Shown: positions 28,589 to 38,334, numbered from the stretch's first letter. The stretch is 64,000 bases of DNA from Streptomyces bottropensis ATCC 25435 (GCF_000383595.1 NZ_KB911581.1:1450606-1514605); one strand, 5' to 3'. A program made the numbers and translations. Notes: a model not told the origin generated them from the sequence alone.

Positions 28589-29787
28589 GTGGATCCCGTC
28601 CTACGCCTGCCGAGCAGCACCTGGGAGACCGTCTCTCCGCCCTGATCGACGGAGAGCTCGGTCATGAGGCGCGTGACCGCGTCCTGGCACATCTCGCCAC
28701 GTGCGGGAAGTGCAAGATGGAGGCGGACGAGCAGCGCCGTCTGAAGAACGTCTTCGCGGAGGCCGCCCCGCCGCCCCCCTCCGAGAGCTTTCTGGCCCGC
28801 CTCCAGATGCTTCCGGCGGGCGGCGACAGCGGTTCACCGCTGTCCGGTGGTTTCGCGGGAAGAATCGGGAGCGCGGTCGGCGGGCCGGGTCTGCCCGACC
28901 CCTCCGACTCCCGTGACTTCGCGGGCTTCGGCGTCTACGGAGCCGGCGGCGACTCCTTCGGATACGTCCCGTCGGGACCACACGGCGGCGCTCTGACACC
29001 GTCGGAGGGCCGTGGTGCACTGGGCGGCCGGGGTTCGACCGGCGGCCGTGGCTTCCTCGGTGACCGGGGCTTCCTGGGCGGGCGGGGTTTCCTCGGCGAC
29101 CGCGGGACGCTGGGCGACCGAGGTTTCCTGGGCGGCGCACGCGACCTCCCCGGCGGCGGGGACGCGGACGACCGTGCGGACCGGGAGGAGAGGGCCGGCG
29201 ACGGCACCCGGGGCACGGGCGAACGGGGCTTCCGGATCCACGCCGTGAGCCGGCCGGAGTCCGAGCGTTCGGCCTCGCGCGGCATGCGGTTCGCCTTCGT
29301 TGCGGCGGGCGCGGTGTCGCTGGCCGCGATCGCCCTCGGCGGTGTGACCGGCGGGGCCCCCGTCGAGACGGCGGACGCCCGGGGCGGTCCCGGCTCCGGC
29401 AGCAATGTCACCCCGCTGCGGACGCAGGCCGCGGGCACGGTTCCGGCCTCCGAGTCGCAGCGCCGCCGGGGATCCACCATGGGGCCGCTGCTCGGGCAGG
29501 GGCAGCAGTCCCTGGGCGAGGTGCCCGTCGCTCCGACGGAGATCGCCGCGCCTCTGCTGCCCGGAGTCCCCGCTCCGGCCGGCCAGGACCGTCAGTCGGC
29601 GCACCCACTGGCAGCGCCGGTGCCGGTCGGTGCGGCCGTCCTGTCGCCGCTCATAGGTCCGCTCACCGCGGTACCGCCGCTGCAGCTGACCGACTGGTCC
29701 TCCGCGCAGGAGCTCACGGGACCGGGCCTGCTGGCGGCCCCCGACAGCACCTCGTCTCCCACACCCACCTCCCCCGTCCTGCGCTGA
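28585..29787 (+). CDS. Zinc-finger (ZAS) anti-sigma factor with long repetitive linker
   Basis: 400 aa, GTG overlapping the sigE stop. The N-terminal zf-HC2/ZAS domain has the H-x3-C-x2-C motif HLATCGKC (residues ~33-40) and should bind SigE in the cytoplasm. A Gly-rich linker follows with about seven imperfect [15 protein letters not shown] units (29011-29135). One membrane helix ([20 protein letters not shown], residues ~235-255) and a Pro/Ala-rich extracytoplasmic tail complete it. RseA of mycobacteria is about 150 aa; the extra length here is the linker and tail. The HtrA gene next door could be involved in its turnover (inference). Confidence 0.87.
   Translation: MSGSRPTPAEQHLGDRLSALIDGELGHEARDRVLAHLATCGKCKMEADEQRRLKNVFAEAAPPPPSESFLARLQMLPAGGDSGSPLSGGFAGRIGSAVGGPGLPDPSDSRDFAGFGVYGAGGDSFGYVPSGPHGGALTPSEGRGALGGRGSTGGRGFLGDRGFLGGRGFLGDRGTLGDRGFLGGARDLPGGGDADDRADREERAGDGTRGTGERGFRIHAVSRPESERSASRGMRFAFVAAGAVSLAAIALGGVTGGAPVETADARGGPGSGSNVTPLRTQAAGTVPASESQRRRGSTMGPLLGQGQQSLGEVPVAPTEIAAPLLPGVPAPAGQDRQSAHPLAAPVPVGAAVLSPLIGPLTAVPPLQLTDWSSAQELTGPGLLAAPDSTSSPTPTSPVLR
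29011..29135 (+). repeat. Imperfect tandem repeats coding RGFLGDRG in the anti-sigma linker
   Basis: Roughly 15-18-bp units of the form GGCCGxGGxxTCCTGGGC / GACCGxGG, coding alternating GGRGFLG and [12 protein letters not shown]. About seven units. Confidence 0.75.
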
Positions 29788-29930
29788 CACCCGAGTTCTG
29801 CGCGCCGGCCCGCGAACCTGGTTGAATCCGGGGTGAGCCGTGTCCGCTCGGGCCGCTCCCGGTCCGAGGCACTCGGCGAACGGTGGGCGGCGGGCCGGTC
29901 CTCGGGACGGGCCCTAGGTGTGGGGAGAGC

Positions 29931-32384
29931 ATGAACGAGGGGAAGCCCACGAAGGCGAAATGGTGGAGCCGCCCCCGAGCGCACGGCCCGGGGGCCGACA
30001 CGGCGGGGGACCACGGAGACGCCCGGAGTTCTGACGGACCGACGGAAACCCCCGTCGCCGCAGGGACCGCCGGGGCGGGGCTCGGGGGAGCTGCGCCGCG
30101 TGCTGACTTCGCGGGGCCCGACGGGTCCACGGAGGCCGGCGGCGTCCCGGGGAGCACCGGGGCGACGACGGGGACTGCCGACGCGGTCCGTGGGGAAAAC
30201 ACCGAGGGTGACTTCGAGTTGGAGCGGCCGGTGACGGTGACCGATCCCGGCGGGGGCGACGCCCGGGGCGGCTCCTACGCCCCTTCCCCTGCGAACCATG
30301 CGAACTCCGACAGCGAGTCCGACTTCGAACTGGCCCGCCCGGCTGCCGAAGCCACGCTCCGGTCCCGCTCATCGACGGCCTCCCGCCCCGTGCGCAGCGA
30401 CACGGACGGCGACTTCGAACTGGAGCGACCGGCAGGCGCGGGCGGGAACGGTACGGCGGGCGAGCCGGGCGGTTCGTCCGCGGAGCCCCGATCCGACGAG
30501 TGGGGATCCACCGAGCCCGGATCCGCCGAGGCCGAATCCGCCGTGTCCGCGAGCGCCTCGGCCGACACCGCCGTCGCCTCGGCCCCGCCCTCGGGCGCGA
30601 CACGGCCCCTGAGCGCCTCTGACGCGCCCTCTGGGGGCCCCAAGCCGCTGCACGACCCCGATCCCTACCGGACCCCTCCCTACGGCGAGCCCGGCCCCTG
30701 GGCGCCCGCGCCGCCGGTCCAGCACCCGGCGACGACTCCCGCCCACGGGACGACCCCCGGGACGGGACGCCCGGCACCAGCCGTGCTCACGGAAGCGGGG
30801 GCCCAGCCGCACGACGAGGTGGCCCCGGCCGACGCGCCGACGCGCAGGGTGCCGACCGCCGCCACGCTCACCGAAGCGGCCTCGGCGACACCGCTGCCCG
30901 CTTCGGTGCCGCCGGAGCACGAGACCCCCGTACCGGCGACCGCCCAGCAGCCCGCGACGGCCACCCTGTACGCGGACGCGCCTGGGCCCGGCGCGGCCGC
31001 GCATCCCCCGGTCGCCTCCTACGCGTATCCCTCCCAGCCGGGGCCACCGCCTTTCGGGGACTCCGCGCAGGCCGTGCCGCCTTCCTATGCGGGAGGGGCC
31101 CCGCCCGCGCCGGCCGCCTACACGGACGGATCTCCACCGGCGCCGGCCGCCTACGCCGATCCCGCCCGGCCGCACCCCACCGCCCCGCAGGGGCCCTGGC
31201 GGAACTACGACCCGTGGGCCGGGTCGGGGTCGTTGCAGCAGAACGGTGCCGCGGTGGACGGCGGGGCGCGGCGCCGGCGGAGGGGACGGGGTCTGCTGGT
31301 GGGGGCCGTGCTGATCGCCGTCGTGGCCGGTGGCATCGGTGGAGCCGTGGGCGCGTATCTGGAGCGCAACGGCGGGGTCGGGGCGGTCGAGCTGCCGCAG
31401 ACCGGTGACGGGGTGACCGGGCGGGCGCCCGACAGCGTCGCCGGTATCGCCGCCGGCGCGCTGCCCGGTGTCGTGACCCTGCATGTGAGCGGGGCGAGCG
31501 CGCAGGGCACGGGCACCGGCTTCGTGCTCGACGAGCGGGGTCACATCCTCACGAACAACCACGTCGTCGACCCCGCCGGTACGGACGGCGAGATATCGGT
31601 GACCTTCAGCGGCGGCGAGACCGCCAAGGCCACCGTCGTCGGCCGGGACACCGGCTACGACCTGGCCGTCGTCAAGGTGTCCGGCGTCAGAGGCCTCGAA
31701 CCGCTGCCCCTGGGCAACTCCGAAGAGGTGCGGGTCGGCGACCCGGTCGTCGCCATCGGCGCCCCCTTCGACCTGGCCAACACCGTCACCTCCGGCATCA
31801 TCAGCGCCAAGGAGCGGCCCATCACGGCCGGCGGTGAGAGCGGCGACGTGAGCGACGTGTCGTACGTGGACGCGCTGCAGACGGACGCGCCGATCAACCC
31901 CGGCAACTCCGGCGGACCGCTTCTCGACGGCAAGGGCCGGGTGATCGGAATCAACAGCGCCATCCGGTCCGCGGGCGGCGGCTCCGAGTCGGACGGCGGC
32001 CAGGCCGGGTCGATCGGGCTCGGCTTCGCGATCCCCATCAACCAGGGCAAGCGCGTCGCCGAGGAGCTGATCAACACCGGTAAGGCGAGCCACCCGGTGA
32101 TCGGTGTCACTCTCGACATGGACTACTCCGGCGACGGCGCCCGGATCGGCGCCAAGGGCGACTCGGGCGCGGCCGGGGTCACCGAGGGCGGCCCCGCCGA
32201 CCGGGCGGGCATCCGCCCGGGTGACGTCATCACCGAGGTCGACGGCCAGCGGGTCCACTCCGGTGACGAGCTGATCGTCAAGGTCCGCGCCCACCGGCCC
32301 GGCGACCGGCTGGAGCTGACCCTTCTGCGGGACGGCAGCCGGCGGACGGTCACGCTCACCCTCGGTTCGTCCGGCAGCGACTGA
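29931..32384 (+). CDS. HtrA/DegP-type trypsin-like serine protease with PDZ domain
   Basis: 817 aa, ATG behind GGGGAGAGC. Residues 1-445 are a disordered cytoplasmic region rich in Pro, Ala, Ser and Thr, containing three DFELxRP boxes (near residues 95, 130 and 160). One membrane helix follows (LLVGAVLIAVVAGGIGGAVG, ~460-480), then an extracytoplasmic trypsin domain: His in ILTNNHVVD, Asp in GYDLAVVKV, Ser in NPGNSGGPLL. A C-terminal PDZ domain contains AGVTEGGPADRAGIRPGDVI. Part of the SigE stress module; likely cleaves misfolded envelope proteins. The cytoplasmic region is far longer than in Rv1223. Confidence 0.93.
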   Translation: MNEGKPTKAKWWSRPRAHGPGADTAGDHGDARSSDGPTETPVAAGTAGAGLGGAAPRADFAGPDGSTEAGGVPGSTGATTGTADAVRGENTEGDFELERPVTVTDPGGGDARGGSYAPSPANHANSDSESDFELARPAAEATLRSRSSTASRPVRSDTDGDFELERPAGAGGNGTAGEPGGSSAEPRSDEWGSTEPGSAEAESAVSASASADTAVASAPPSGATRPLSASDAPSGGPKPLHDPDPYRTPPYGEPGPWAPAPPVQHPATTPAHGTTPGTGRPAPAVLTEAGAQPHDEVAPADAPTRRVPTAATLTEAASATPLPASVPPEHETPVPATAQQPATATLYADAPGPGAAAHPPVASYAYPSQPGPPPFGDSAQAVPPSYAGGAPPAPAAYTDGSPPAPAAYADPARPHPTAPQGPWRNYDPWAGSGSLQQNGAAVDGGARRRRRGRGLLVGAVLIAVVAGGIGGAVGAYLERNGGVGAVELPQTGDGVTGRAPDSVAGIAAGALPGVVTLHVSGASAQGTGTGFVLDERGHILTNNHVVDPAGTDGEISVTFSGGETAKATVVGRDTGYDLAVVKVSGVRGLEPLPLGNSEEVRVGDPVVAIGAPFDLANTVTSGIISAKERPITAGGESGDVSDVSYVDALQTDAPINPGNSGGPLLDGKGRVIGINSAIRSAGGGSESDGGQAGSIGLGFAIPINQGKRVAEELINTGKASHPVIGVTLDMDYSGDGARIGAKGDSGAAGVTEGGPADRAGIRPGDVITEVDGQRVHSGDELIVKVRAHRPGDRLELTLLRDGSRRTVTLTLGSSGSD

Positions 32385-32629
32385 CCGTCGGCCGGCGGCC
32401 GGGACGGCGGCGCCGTACTGACGGCAACGTCACAGGCGGGAGCCCCGTCCGCTCTCCCGCCCGGCCCCCGGCAGGCAAACAGCTGGGAAAACCGTCGTGC
32501 GGGCACGGTCCGAAGCCGTGCGAAGGTACCGGATCGCGGGGATGGCCGGGTACCGTGGATCCGGCCCGGACCGCGGAAGACCTGCCGAGGCCCGCGAATC
32601 GGGACCGAGGACATCGCAAGGAGCTTCAG

Positions 32630-33103
32630 GTGTTCAATGACATAGGTGCGCTCGAGGTGGTGACGCTCGTCGTCCTCGCCGTGCTCGTCTTCGGCCCGGA
32701 CAAGCTCCCGAAGGTGATCCAGGACGTCACGCGGACGATCCGTAAGATCCGCGAGTTCTCGGACAGCGCCAAGGCGGACATCCGCAGCGAACTCGGCCCG
32801 GAGTTCAAGGACTTCGAGTTCGAGGACCTCAACCCCAAGACGTTCCTGCGCAAGCAGATGGACAACGACGAGCTGGGGCTGAAGGAGATCCGCAACGGCT
32901 TCGACGTGAAGAAGGAGATGGCCGAGCTGACCGACGCGGTCCACGGCCGCGAGTCGGAGTCGTCGTCCTCGTCCACCTCTTCCACCGCCGCCATCGGCTC
33001 CGGCTCCGACGGCTCCGCGTCCGGCTCGTCCGGCGGAACCATCGACATGACGAAAAAGTCCGAGCCGGCCGAGCGTCCGCCGTACGACCTGGACGCCACC
33101 TGA
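32630..33103 (+). CDS. tatB: Sec-independent (Tat) translocase protein TatB
   Basis: 157 aa from GTG 32630, behind AAGGAG at 32618-32623. The N-terminal membrane helix LEVVTLVVLAVLVFGPDKLP has the TatA/B hinge FGPDKLP, followed by an amphipathic helix (VIQDVTRTIRKIREFSDSAK) and a Ser/Gly-rich tail. Position after htrA matches Rv1224. The other Tat subunits are not in this window. Streptomyces uses Tat heavily for export, including many lipoproteins. Confidence 0.93.
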   Translation: MFNDIGALEVVTLVVLAVLVFGPDKLPKVIQDVTRTIRKIREFSDSAKADIRSELGPEFKDFEFEDLNPKTFLRKQMDNDELGLKEIRNGFDVKKEMAELTDAVHGRESESSSSSTSSTAAIGSGSDGSASGSSGGTIDMTKKSEPAERPPYDLDAT

Positions 33104-33106
33104 GCC

Positions 33107-33125
33107 GTACGGGCGACGCCCGTAC
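33107..33125 (+). terminator. Short hairpin after tatB
   Basis: 8-bp stem GTACGGGC / GCCCGTAC with a 3-nt loop, starting 3 nt after the tatB stop. The rest of the gap to 33415 shows only a TATGCT (33317-33322) that could be a -10 box for the next gene. Confidence 0.5.
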
Positions 33126-33415
33126 ACAGGTCACCGCACGCCCGCTCGGCGCCCGCACCGCCTCCGGCCTGGCCTTCCGTGCCCAGGGGCCCCGGCACCG
33201 TCGCGCCCCCTGCACGTGACGCGTTTCATACCGCAGCACACCCGCGCAGGGCCTCCGGCCGCCCGTACGCCGTCCTACGCGCCGGGTGCTTTCCCTGCTG
33301 CTCGGAGAGCTGTGGCTATGCTGCCCAGTTGTTGTGCGGACCGTAAGGAGAGCGAGCGACGACGCCCGTGGGGGGCGGGCCGCTCCGGTCCGTCGAGAGC
33401 TAGGAGGCGTCCGGC

Positions 33416-34087
33416 ATGGAGACGACGAGTCGGGTAGGCGCGCAGGCGTCGGCCGCGGAGGGCGGACAACAGGTCCCCTCCGCCCGCCGCACGGTCGATG
33501 GTTACCTGCTGGCGCCCTTTCCCTGGTACGGCCTCGACGAGGCCTTCACGGGGCCGCGCTGGCTGATGCAGGTGGGCATGTCGGCGGAGGGAGCCGTCGA
33601 GCACGGCTCGATCGGACACGGTGACGAGCCCTCGGTGCGCAACGAGTTCACCGCATCGGCGGACGACGAGACCAAGGAGCGGTTCGCGGTCGTGGTGACG
33701 GTCGCCGCGAACGACGTACGGCGCAGCGCGGACGGCACGGGTGTGCTGGAGGCCACGTCGGTGTCCTCGGCGGCCTGGCTGGCGGGCGTCGGACTGCTGT
33801 CCTTCACCTGGCCGGGACAGCTGGACCACACCCTGCGGGACGAATGGGTGGACCAGCAGACCGAGACGGCGTGGGTCCTGGCGGACGACCTGGCCGGGCC
33901 CGACTGGTCGACGCTGTCCCTGCCCGTGGACGGGGTGCCCACGACGTTCCACTACCGCGAGTCCGAGTTCGGCTGGGTGCTCGCCGGGTCGACCTCGGAA
34001 GGGATGCACGTGGGGGCGTACGGGAGAGGGATGAGCGCCTACGGTCTGGGTTTCGCCGTGATCAAGGACATCGAGGCGTACGCGTAG
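33416..34087 (+). CDS. Conserved hypothetical protein
   Basis: 223 aa, ATG preceded by GAGAGCTAGGAGG at 33397-33409. Family not recognised. No signal peptide or clear membrane helix. Aromatic-rich blocks LAPFPWYGLDEAFTGPRWLM and FHYRESEFGWVLAGSTSEGM and the acidic middle suggest a soluble globular protein. It ends at a hairpin (34092-34126) convergent with mrp. Good codon use and a strong ribosome site support a real gene. Confidence 0.75.
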   Translation: METTSRVGAQASAAEGGQQVPSARRTVDGYLLAPFPWYGLDEAFTGPRWLMQVGMSAEGAVEHGSIGHGDEPSVRNEFTASADDETKERFAVVVTVAANDVRRSADGTGVLEATSVSSAAWLAGVGLLSFTWPGQLDHTLRDEWVDQQTETAWVLADDLAGPDWSTLSLPVDGVPTTFHYRESEFGWVLAGSTSEGMHVGAYGRGMSAYGLGFAVIKDIEAYA

Positions 34088-34091
34088 GGGC

Positions 34092-34126
34092 GGAGGGCAC
34101 CGCCGTGTGGTGCTGCGGTGCCCTCC
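34092..34126. terminator. Hairpin terminator between convergent genes
   Basis: 12-bp stem GGAGGGCACCGC / GCGGTGCCCTCC with an 11-nt loop, 4 nt after the hypothetical gene's stop. Confidence 0.75.
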
Positions 34127-34232
34127 ACCCGTACCGCAATGGCGTCGGCGGTTCGGGGCCCGCGCGTGCGTGGCGGGCTGTCGCGCGGTTCCCCGCGCGC
34201 CCGAGAGGCGGCCCTCGCCCCCGGCAGGCGTC

Positions 34233-35366
34233 CTAGAACTTGTTCCTCGGGGTGATTCCCAGGCTCATGCCCGACAGGCCCCTCTGACGGCCGCCCAGCT
34301 TGCCGGCGATGGCGCGGAGGGCGGCGCCGGCGGGGGAGTCGGGGTCGGACAGGACGACGGGGCGGCCGTCGTCGCCGCCCTCACGGAGGCGGACGTCGAT
34401 GGGGATGCTGCCGAGGACCGGGACCGTGGCACCGGTGGTGCGGGTGAGGCCGTCGGCGACGGACTGGCCTCCGCCCGTGCCGAAGACGTCGACCATCTCG
34501 TCGCAGTGCGGGCAGGGGAGGCCCGCCATGTTCTCCACGACGCCGACGATCTTCTGGTGGGTCTGGACGGCGATGGAACCGGCGCGCTCGGCGACCTCGG
34601 CCGCCGCCTGCTGGGGGGTCGTGACGACGAGGATCTCGGCGTTCGGGACCAGCTGGGCCACCGAGATGGCGATGTCGCCCGTGCCCGGCGGGAGGTCGAG
34701 GAGCAGGACGTCCAGGTCGCCCCAGTAGACGTCCGAGAGGAACTGCTGGAGGGCGCGGTGGAGCATCGGGCCGCGCCAGACCACGGGGGTGTTGCCCGGG
34801 GTGAACATGCCGATCGAGATGACCTTCACACCGTTCGCGGACGGCGGCATGATCATGTTCTCGACCTGGGTGGGGAGGCCGTCGGCGCCCAGCATGCGGG
34901 GCACGGAGTGGCCGTAGATGTCGGCGTCGACGACACCCACCTTGAGGCCGTCGGCGGCCATGGCCGCCGCCAGGTTCACCGTGACCGAGGACTTGCCGAC
35001 ACCGCCCTTGCCGGAGGCGACGGCGTACACGCGCGTGAGGGAGCCCGGCTTCGCGAACGGGACCTCGCGCTCCGCCTGGCCGCCACGCAGGGCACCCGCC
35101 AGCTCCTTGCGCTGTTCGTCGCTCATGACGTCCAGCTCGACGGTGACGCCGGTGACGCCCTCCACCGCCGCGACCGCGTCCGTCACCCGCTGGGTGATCG
35201 TGTCGCGCATGGGGCAGCCGGAGACCGTCAGGTACACGGCGACCGCGACCGCTCCGTCCGCGCCGATCTCCACCGACTTGACCATCCCCAGTTCGGTGAT
35301 GGGACGGTTGATCTCGGGGTCGTTCACCGTCGACAGTGCCTCGCGCACCGCGTCTTCCGTAGCCAT
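34233..35366 (-). CDS. mrp: Mrp/NBP35-family iron-sulphur cluster carrier ATPase (ApbC)
   Basis: 377 aa. N-terminal MIP18/DUF59 domain (residues ~1-90, with VYLTVSGCPMRDTI), then a P-loop ATPase with SGKGGVGKSSVTVNLA, DADIYGHSVPRMLG, WRGPMLHRALQQFL and LLDLPPGTGDI. The carrier CxxC is present as LPCPHCDEMVDVFG. It delivers Fe-S clusters to apoproteins in the cytosol. Orthologous position to Rv1229c. ATG at 35366. A 43-bp gap separates it from the upstream DUF1003 gene, which may be cotranscribed. Confidence 0.95.
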   Translation of the reverse strand: MATEDAVREALSTVNDPEINRPITELGMVKSVEIGADGAVAVAVYLTVSGCPMRDTITQRVTDAVAAVEGVTGVTVELDVMSDEQRKELAGALRGGQAEREVPFAKPGSLTRVYAVASGKGGVGKSSVTVNLAAAMAADGLKVGVVDADIYGHSVPRMLGADGLPTQVENMIMPPSANGVKVISIGMFTPGNTPVVWRGPMLHRALQQFLSDVYWGDLDVLLLDLPPGTGDIAISVAQLVPNAEILVVTTPQQAAAEVAERAGSIAVQTHQKIVGVVENMAGLPCPHCDEMVDVFGTGGGQSVADGLTRTTGATVPVLGSIPIDVRLREGGDDGRPVVLSDPDSPAGAALRAIAGKLGGRQRGLSGMSLGITPRNKF

Positions 35367-35409
35367 AGGGACGATGGTACGGCGACCCGCGTGGCCCCTG
35401 GGAGCCCCG

Positions 35410-36105
35410 TCAGCGGTCGCCCTTGTCACGTCCGCGCGGGTGTTCCGGCGGGAATACCTTCCGGGTTCCGCGCGGAGCCTCCCCGTCGTGCTCCTGCAGC
35501 TCTCTGACCAGGTCGTGCAGCTCGGAACGCAGCCAGTCGCGGGTGGCGACCTCGCCGAGGCCAATGCGCAGCGCGGCGATCTCCCTGGTCAGGTACTCGG
35601 TGTCGGCGATCGAGCGCTCGTTCTGCTTGCGGTCCTGCTCCAGGTTGACCCGGTCGCGGTCGTCCTGGCGGTTCTGCGCGAGCAGGATCAGCGGGGCGGC
35701 GTAGGAGGCCTGCAGGGAGAGCATCAGGGTCAGGAAGATGAAGGGGTAGTTGTCGAAGCGCAGGTCGCGGGGGGCGGAGACGTTCCACACGACCCACAGG
35801 ATGATGACGACCGTCATCCACACCAGGAACGTGCCCGTGCCCAGGAATCGCGCGATCCGCTCCGACAGACGTCCGAACGCCTCCGGGTCCCACTCGGGCA
35901 GGAACCTGGCCCGGCGCGGCAGCGGCTGGTCGAGACGGGTACGGGGGCGGGCGGTGGCCCCGGAGAGCGGGCGCTCCCGCTGAGGCCCTCCGGAGGAGGC
36001 CGTGCGCTCCCGGGCGCCCACGCCGGAGTGCGCCCGCTCACGCCCCGTGTGCCGGCTCTCACGGGCCCCCGGCCGCCTTTCGCGCCCGTCCCGGTCAGGA
36101 ACCAT
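35410..36105 (-). CDS. DUF1003 membrane protein
   Basis: 231 aa. A basic disordered N-terminus (~70 residues, Arg-rich) leads into the DUF1003 core: two membrane helices (FLVWMTVVIILWVVWNVS and YPFIFLTLMLSLQASYAAPL), then the conserved ILLAQNRQDDRDRVNLEQDR and a long helical tail (YLTREIAALRIGLGEVATRD). Function unknown; the family neighbours Mg2+ transport-related genes in actinobacteria. Its ATG overlaps the 3' end of the MgtE-N gene by 11 nt, implying coupling. Confidence 0.9.
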   Translation of the reverse strand: MVPDRDGRERRPGARESRHTGRERAHSGVGARERTASSGGPQRERPLSGATARPRTRLDQPLPRRARFLPEWDPEAFGRLSERIARFLGTGTFLVWMTVVIILWVVWNVSAPRDLRFDNYPFIFLTLMLSLQASYAAPLILLAQNRQDDRDRVNLEQDRKQNERSIADTEYLTREIAALRIGLGEVATRDWLRSELHDLVRELQEHDGEAPRGTRKVFPPEHPRGRDKGDR

Positions 36106-37399
36106 CCGACGTTCCCTCCTCCTGGGCGGTGACGGAGTCGTCCTCGTGCAGGTGGAACTCCGTCTCCCGCCAGTCCTCGGGCAGCATGTGGTCCAGCACG
36201 TCGTCCACGGTCACCGCGCCCAGCAGCGAGCCGCTCTCGTCCACCACGGGCGCCGCGACCATGTCGTACGTCGCGAAGAACCCGGCGACGGCGCGCAGCG
36301 CGGCCTCCGGGTCCAGCGGCTGGAGATCGTCGTCGAGGATCGAACCGACGAGGGTGTACGGCGGGTCCCGCAGCAGGCGCTGGAAGTGGACCGTGCCCAG
36401 GTACTTGCCGGTCGGGGTCTCGTCGGGCGGCCGGCACACATAGACCTGGGCGGCCAGCGCGGGGGACAGGTCGGCGTTGCGGACCCGCGCGAGCGCGTCG
36501 GCGACGGTCGCGTCCGGGCGCAGCACGATCGGCTCGGTGGTCATCAGACCGCCGGCCGTCTTCTCCTCGTACGCCATGAGCCGCCGTACGTCCGCCGCGT
36601 CGTCCGGCTGCATCAGGGTCAGCAGCCGCTCCTGCTCCTCCTCCGGGAGCTCGGCGAGGAGGTCGGCGGCGTCGTCGGGGTCCATGGCCTCCAGGACGTC
36701 GGCGGCCCGCTCCTCCTTGAGCTTGCCGAGGATCTCGATCTGGTCGTCCTCGGGCAGCTCCTCCAGGACGTCGGCGAGCCGGTCGTCGTCGAGGGCGGCG
36801 GCGACCTCGGCCCGGCGCTTGGGGGAGAGGTGGTGCAGGACGTTCGCGAGGTCGGCCGGGCGGAGCTGCTCGAAGGTCGCGAGGAGGCTCTCGGCGCCCT
36901 GCCCGTGCTCCTCCAGCGAGAACCCGGTGACCGCCGACCACTCCACCGTCAGCGTCTCTCCCTTGTGGCGCCGGAACGCGCCGCCCTTGCCCTTGCGGAC
37001 GAACACCCGGTCGATCTCCCAGTCCCGGCGGGCCGGCAGCTGCTGGACGGAGACGTCGAGGACCGTCACCTCCTCGCCCGTGTCCACGAGTTGTACCCGG
37101 CGGTCCAGCAGTTCCCCGACGACGAGGCGCTCGGTGGGGCGCTGCTCGAACCGGCGCACGTTCAGCACACCGGTGGTGATGACCTGGCCGGACTGGATGC
37201 CGGTGACCCGGGTCATGGGCAGGAAGATCCGGCGGCGGGTGGACAGTTCGACGACCAGACCGAGCAGCCTCGGCGGCTTCCGGCCCACCCGCAGGATGGC
37301 GACGAGGTCGCGGACGCGGCCCACCTGATCGCCGCTCGGATCGAAGACGGCGACGCCGGAGAGGTGGGAGACGAAGATCCGGGGCGCCACCGCCGCCAT
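36095..37399 (-). CDS. MgtE intracellular-domain / CBS protein without transporter domain
   Basis: 434 aa. A ~180-residue PRC-barrel-like N-terminal part (VSHLSGVAVFDPSGDQVGRV) precedes an MgtE_N superhelical domain (PADLANVLHHLSPKRRAEVA, DVLEAMDPDDAADLLAELPE) and two CBS domains (TTEPIVLRPDATVADALARV; VAAPVVDESGSLLGAVTVDD). There are no membrane helices, so it is a soluble Mg2+/nucleotide sensor-like protein rather than a channel. Corresponds to Rv1232c. Overlaps the DUF1003 gene. A CorA gene lies 1.8 kb away. Confidence 0.92.
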   Translation of the reverse strand: MAAVAPRIFVSHLSGVAVFDPSGDQVGRVRDLVAILRVGRKPPRLLGLVVELSTRRRIFLPMTRVTGIQSGQVITTGVLNVRRFEQRPTERLVVGELLDRRVQLVDTGEEVTVLDVSVQQLPARRDWEIDRVFVRKGKGGAFRRHKGETLTVEWSAVTGFSLEEHGQGAESLLATFEQLRPADLANVLHHLSPKRRAEVAAALDDDRLADVLEELPEDDQIEILGKLKEERAADVLEAMDPDDAADLLAELPEEEQERLLTLMQPDDAADVRRLMAYEEKTAGGLMTTEPIVLRPDATVADALARVRNADLSPALAAQVYVCRPPDETPTGKYLGTVHFQRLLRDPPYTLVGSILDDDLQPLDPEAALRAVAGFFATYDMVAAPVVDESGSLLGAVTVDDVLDHMLPEDWRETEFHLHEDDSVTAQEEGTSDGS

Positions 37400-37575
37400 G
37401 AGCCGCCCCTTTCCTTCGCGTCGAGAGGGGATTGTCCGCCGAGGAGGGCTTCAGGCTAGCCCGTCCCGATCGGATATGCCCTGGTGAGCGGTGCGGACGG
37501 ACTGACTCCCAGGTGCGCCGGGAGCCCCGGTACTCTGCGGTACGCCTGGACTCCCCACGAAGAGGTGCATCGCCT

Positions 37576-38334
37576 GTGACTGTGATTCCCCGTACCCGAA
37601 GGGCCGCACTGGTGAGCGCCGTCTGCACCCTCGTGGCCTGCGGGCTGGGGCTCACCGGATGCGGCGAGGATCCCGACGAGGGCACCAACGGGGTCGGCAA
37701 GCTGGAGCCGGCGAAGATCCAGAGCACGACCCTGGCGGCGGCCACCGCGGCGGACACGGTCCGGCTGTCCGGGGCGGTGGTGACCAGCGGCAAGACGTAC
37801 CGGCTGGACATGCGCCTGAAGAAGGACGGCGGCACGGGCTCGGTGACGTCCGAGGGGTCCACGTTCCGGCTGCTGAAGGTCGGCGAACACCTTTTCCTCA
37901 AGGCCGACAAGGACTTCTGGAAGCACCAGGACTCCGGGAAGAACGGCGGCGACCACGGCGGCTCGGAGACGGGTGCGGCGGACAAGCTGGACGGCATGTA
38001 CGTGAAGGTGCCGACCGGGGACCCCGCCTACAAGCGCCTCAGCGGCTTCACCGACAAGGACGTCCTGCTCAACAGCCTGCTCACCCTGCACGGCTCGCTG
38101 TCCAAGGACGGCCACCACGAACAGTCCGGCATCCGCACGATCCGCATCACCGGCGACAAGGGCTCCGGCGGCACCCTCGACGTCTCCCTGAAGGGCACCC
38201 CCTACCCCCTGCGCCTCGTCCGCGCCGGTGACGCCGGCACCATCCTCCTCACCGACTGGGGCAAGGACTTCGCCCTCGAGGAGCCGGACGAGAAGTCGGT
38301 GGTGGACTACGGGCGGCAACTGCCGACGTCGTAG
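37576..38334 (+). CDS. LolA/LppX-like lipoprotein
   Basis: 252 aa, GTG start 6 nt after an AGAGGTGC stretch; a second GTG two codons on is also possible. Signal peptide with lipobox GLTGC at residues ~24-28. The mature protein has alternating beta-strand sequence (TVRLSGAVVTSGKTYRLDMR, GTGSVTSEGSTFRLLKVGE) typical of the LppX_LprAFG/LolA lipoprotein fold. That family binds lipids in mycobacteria; ligand here unknown. Divergent from the MgtE-N gene. Followed by GC-rich direct repeats. Confidence 0.8.
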   Translation: MTVIPRTRRAALVSAVCTLVACGLGLTGCGEDPDEGTNGVGKLEPAKIQSTTLAAATAADTVRLSGAVVTSGKTYRLDMRLKKDGGTGSVTSEGSTFRLLKVGEHLFLKADKDFWKHQDSGKNGGDHGGSETGAADKLDGMYVKVPTGDPAYKRLSGFTDKDVLLNSLLTLHGSLSKDGHHEQSGIRTIRITGDKGSGGTLDVSLKGTPYPLRLVRAGDAGTILLTDWGKDFALEEPDEKSVVDYGRQLPTS

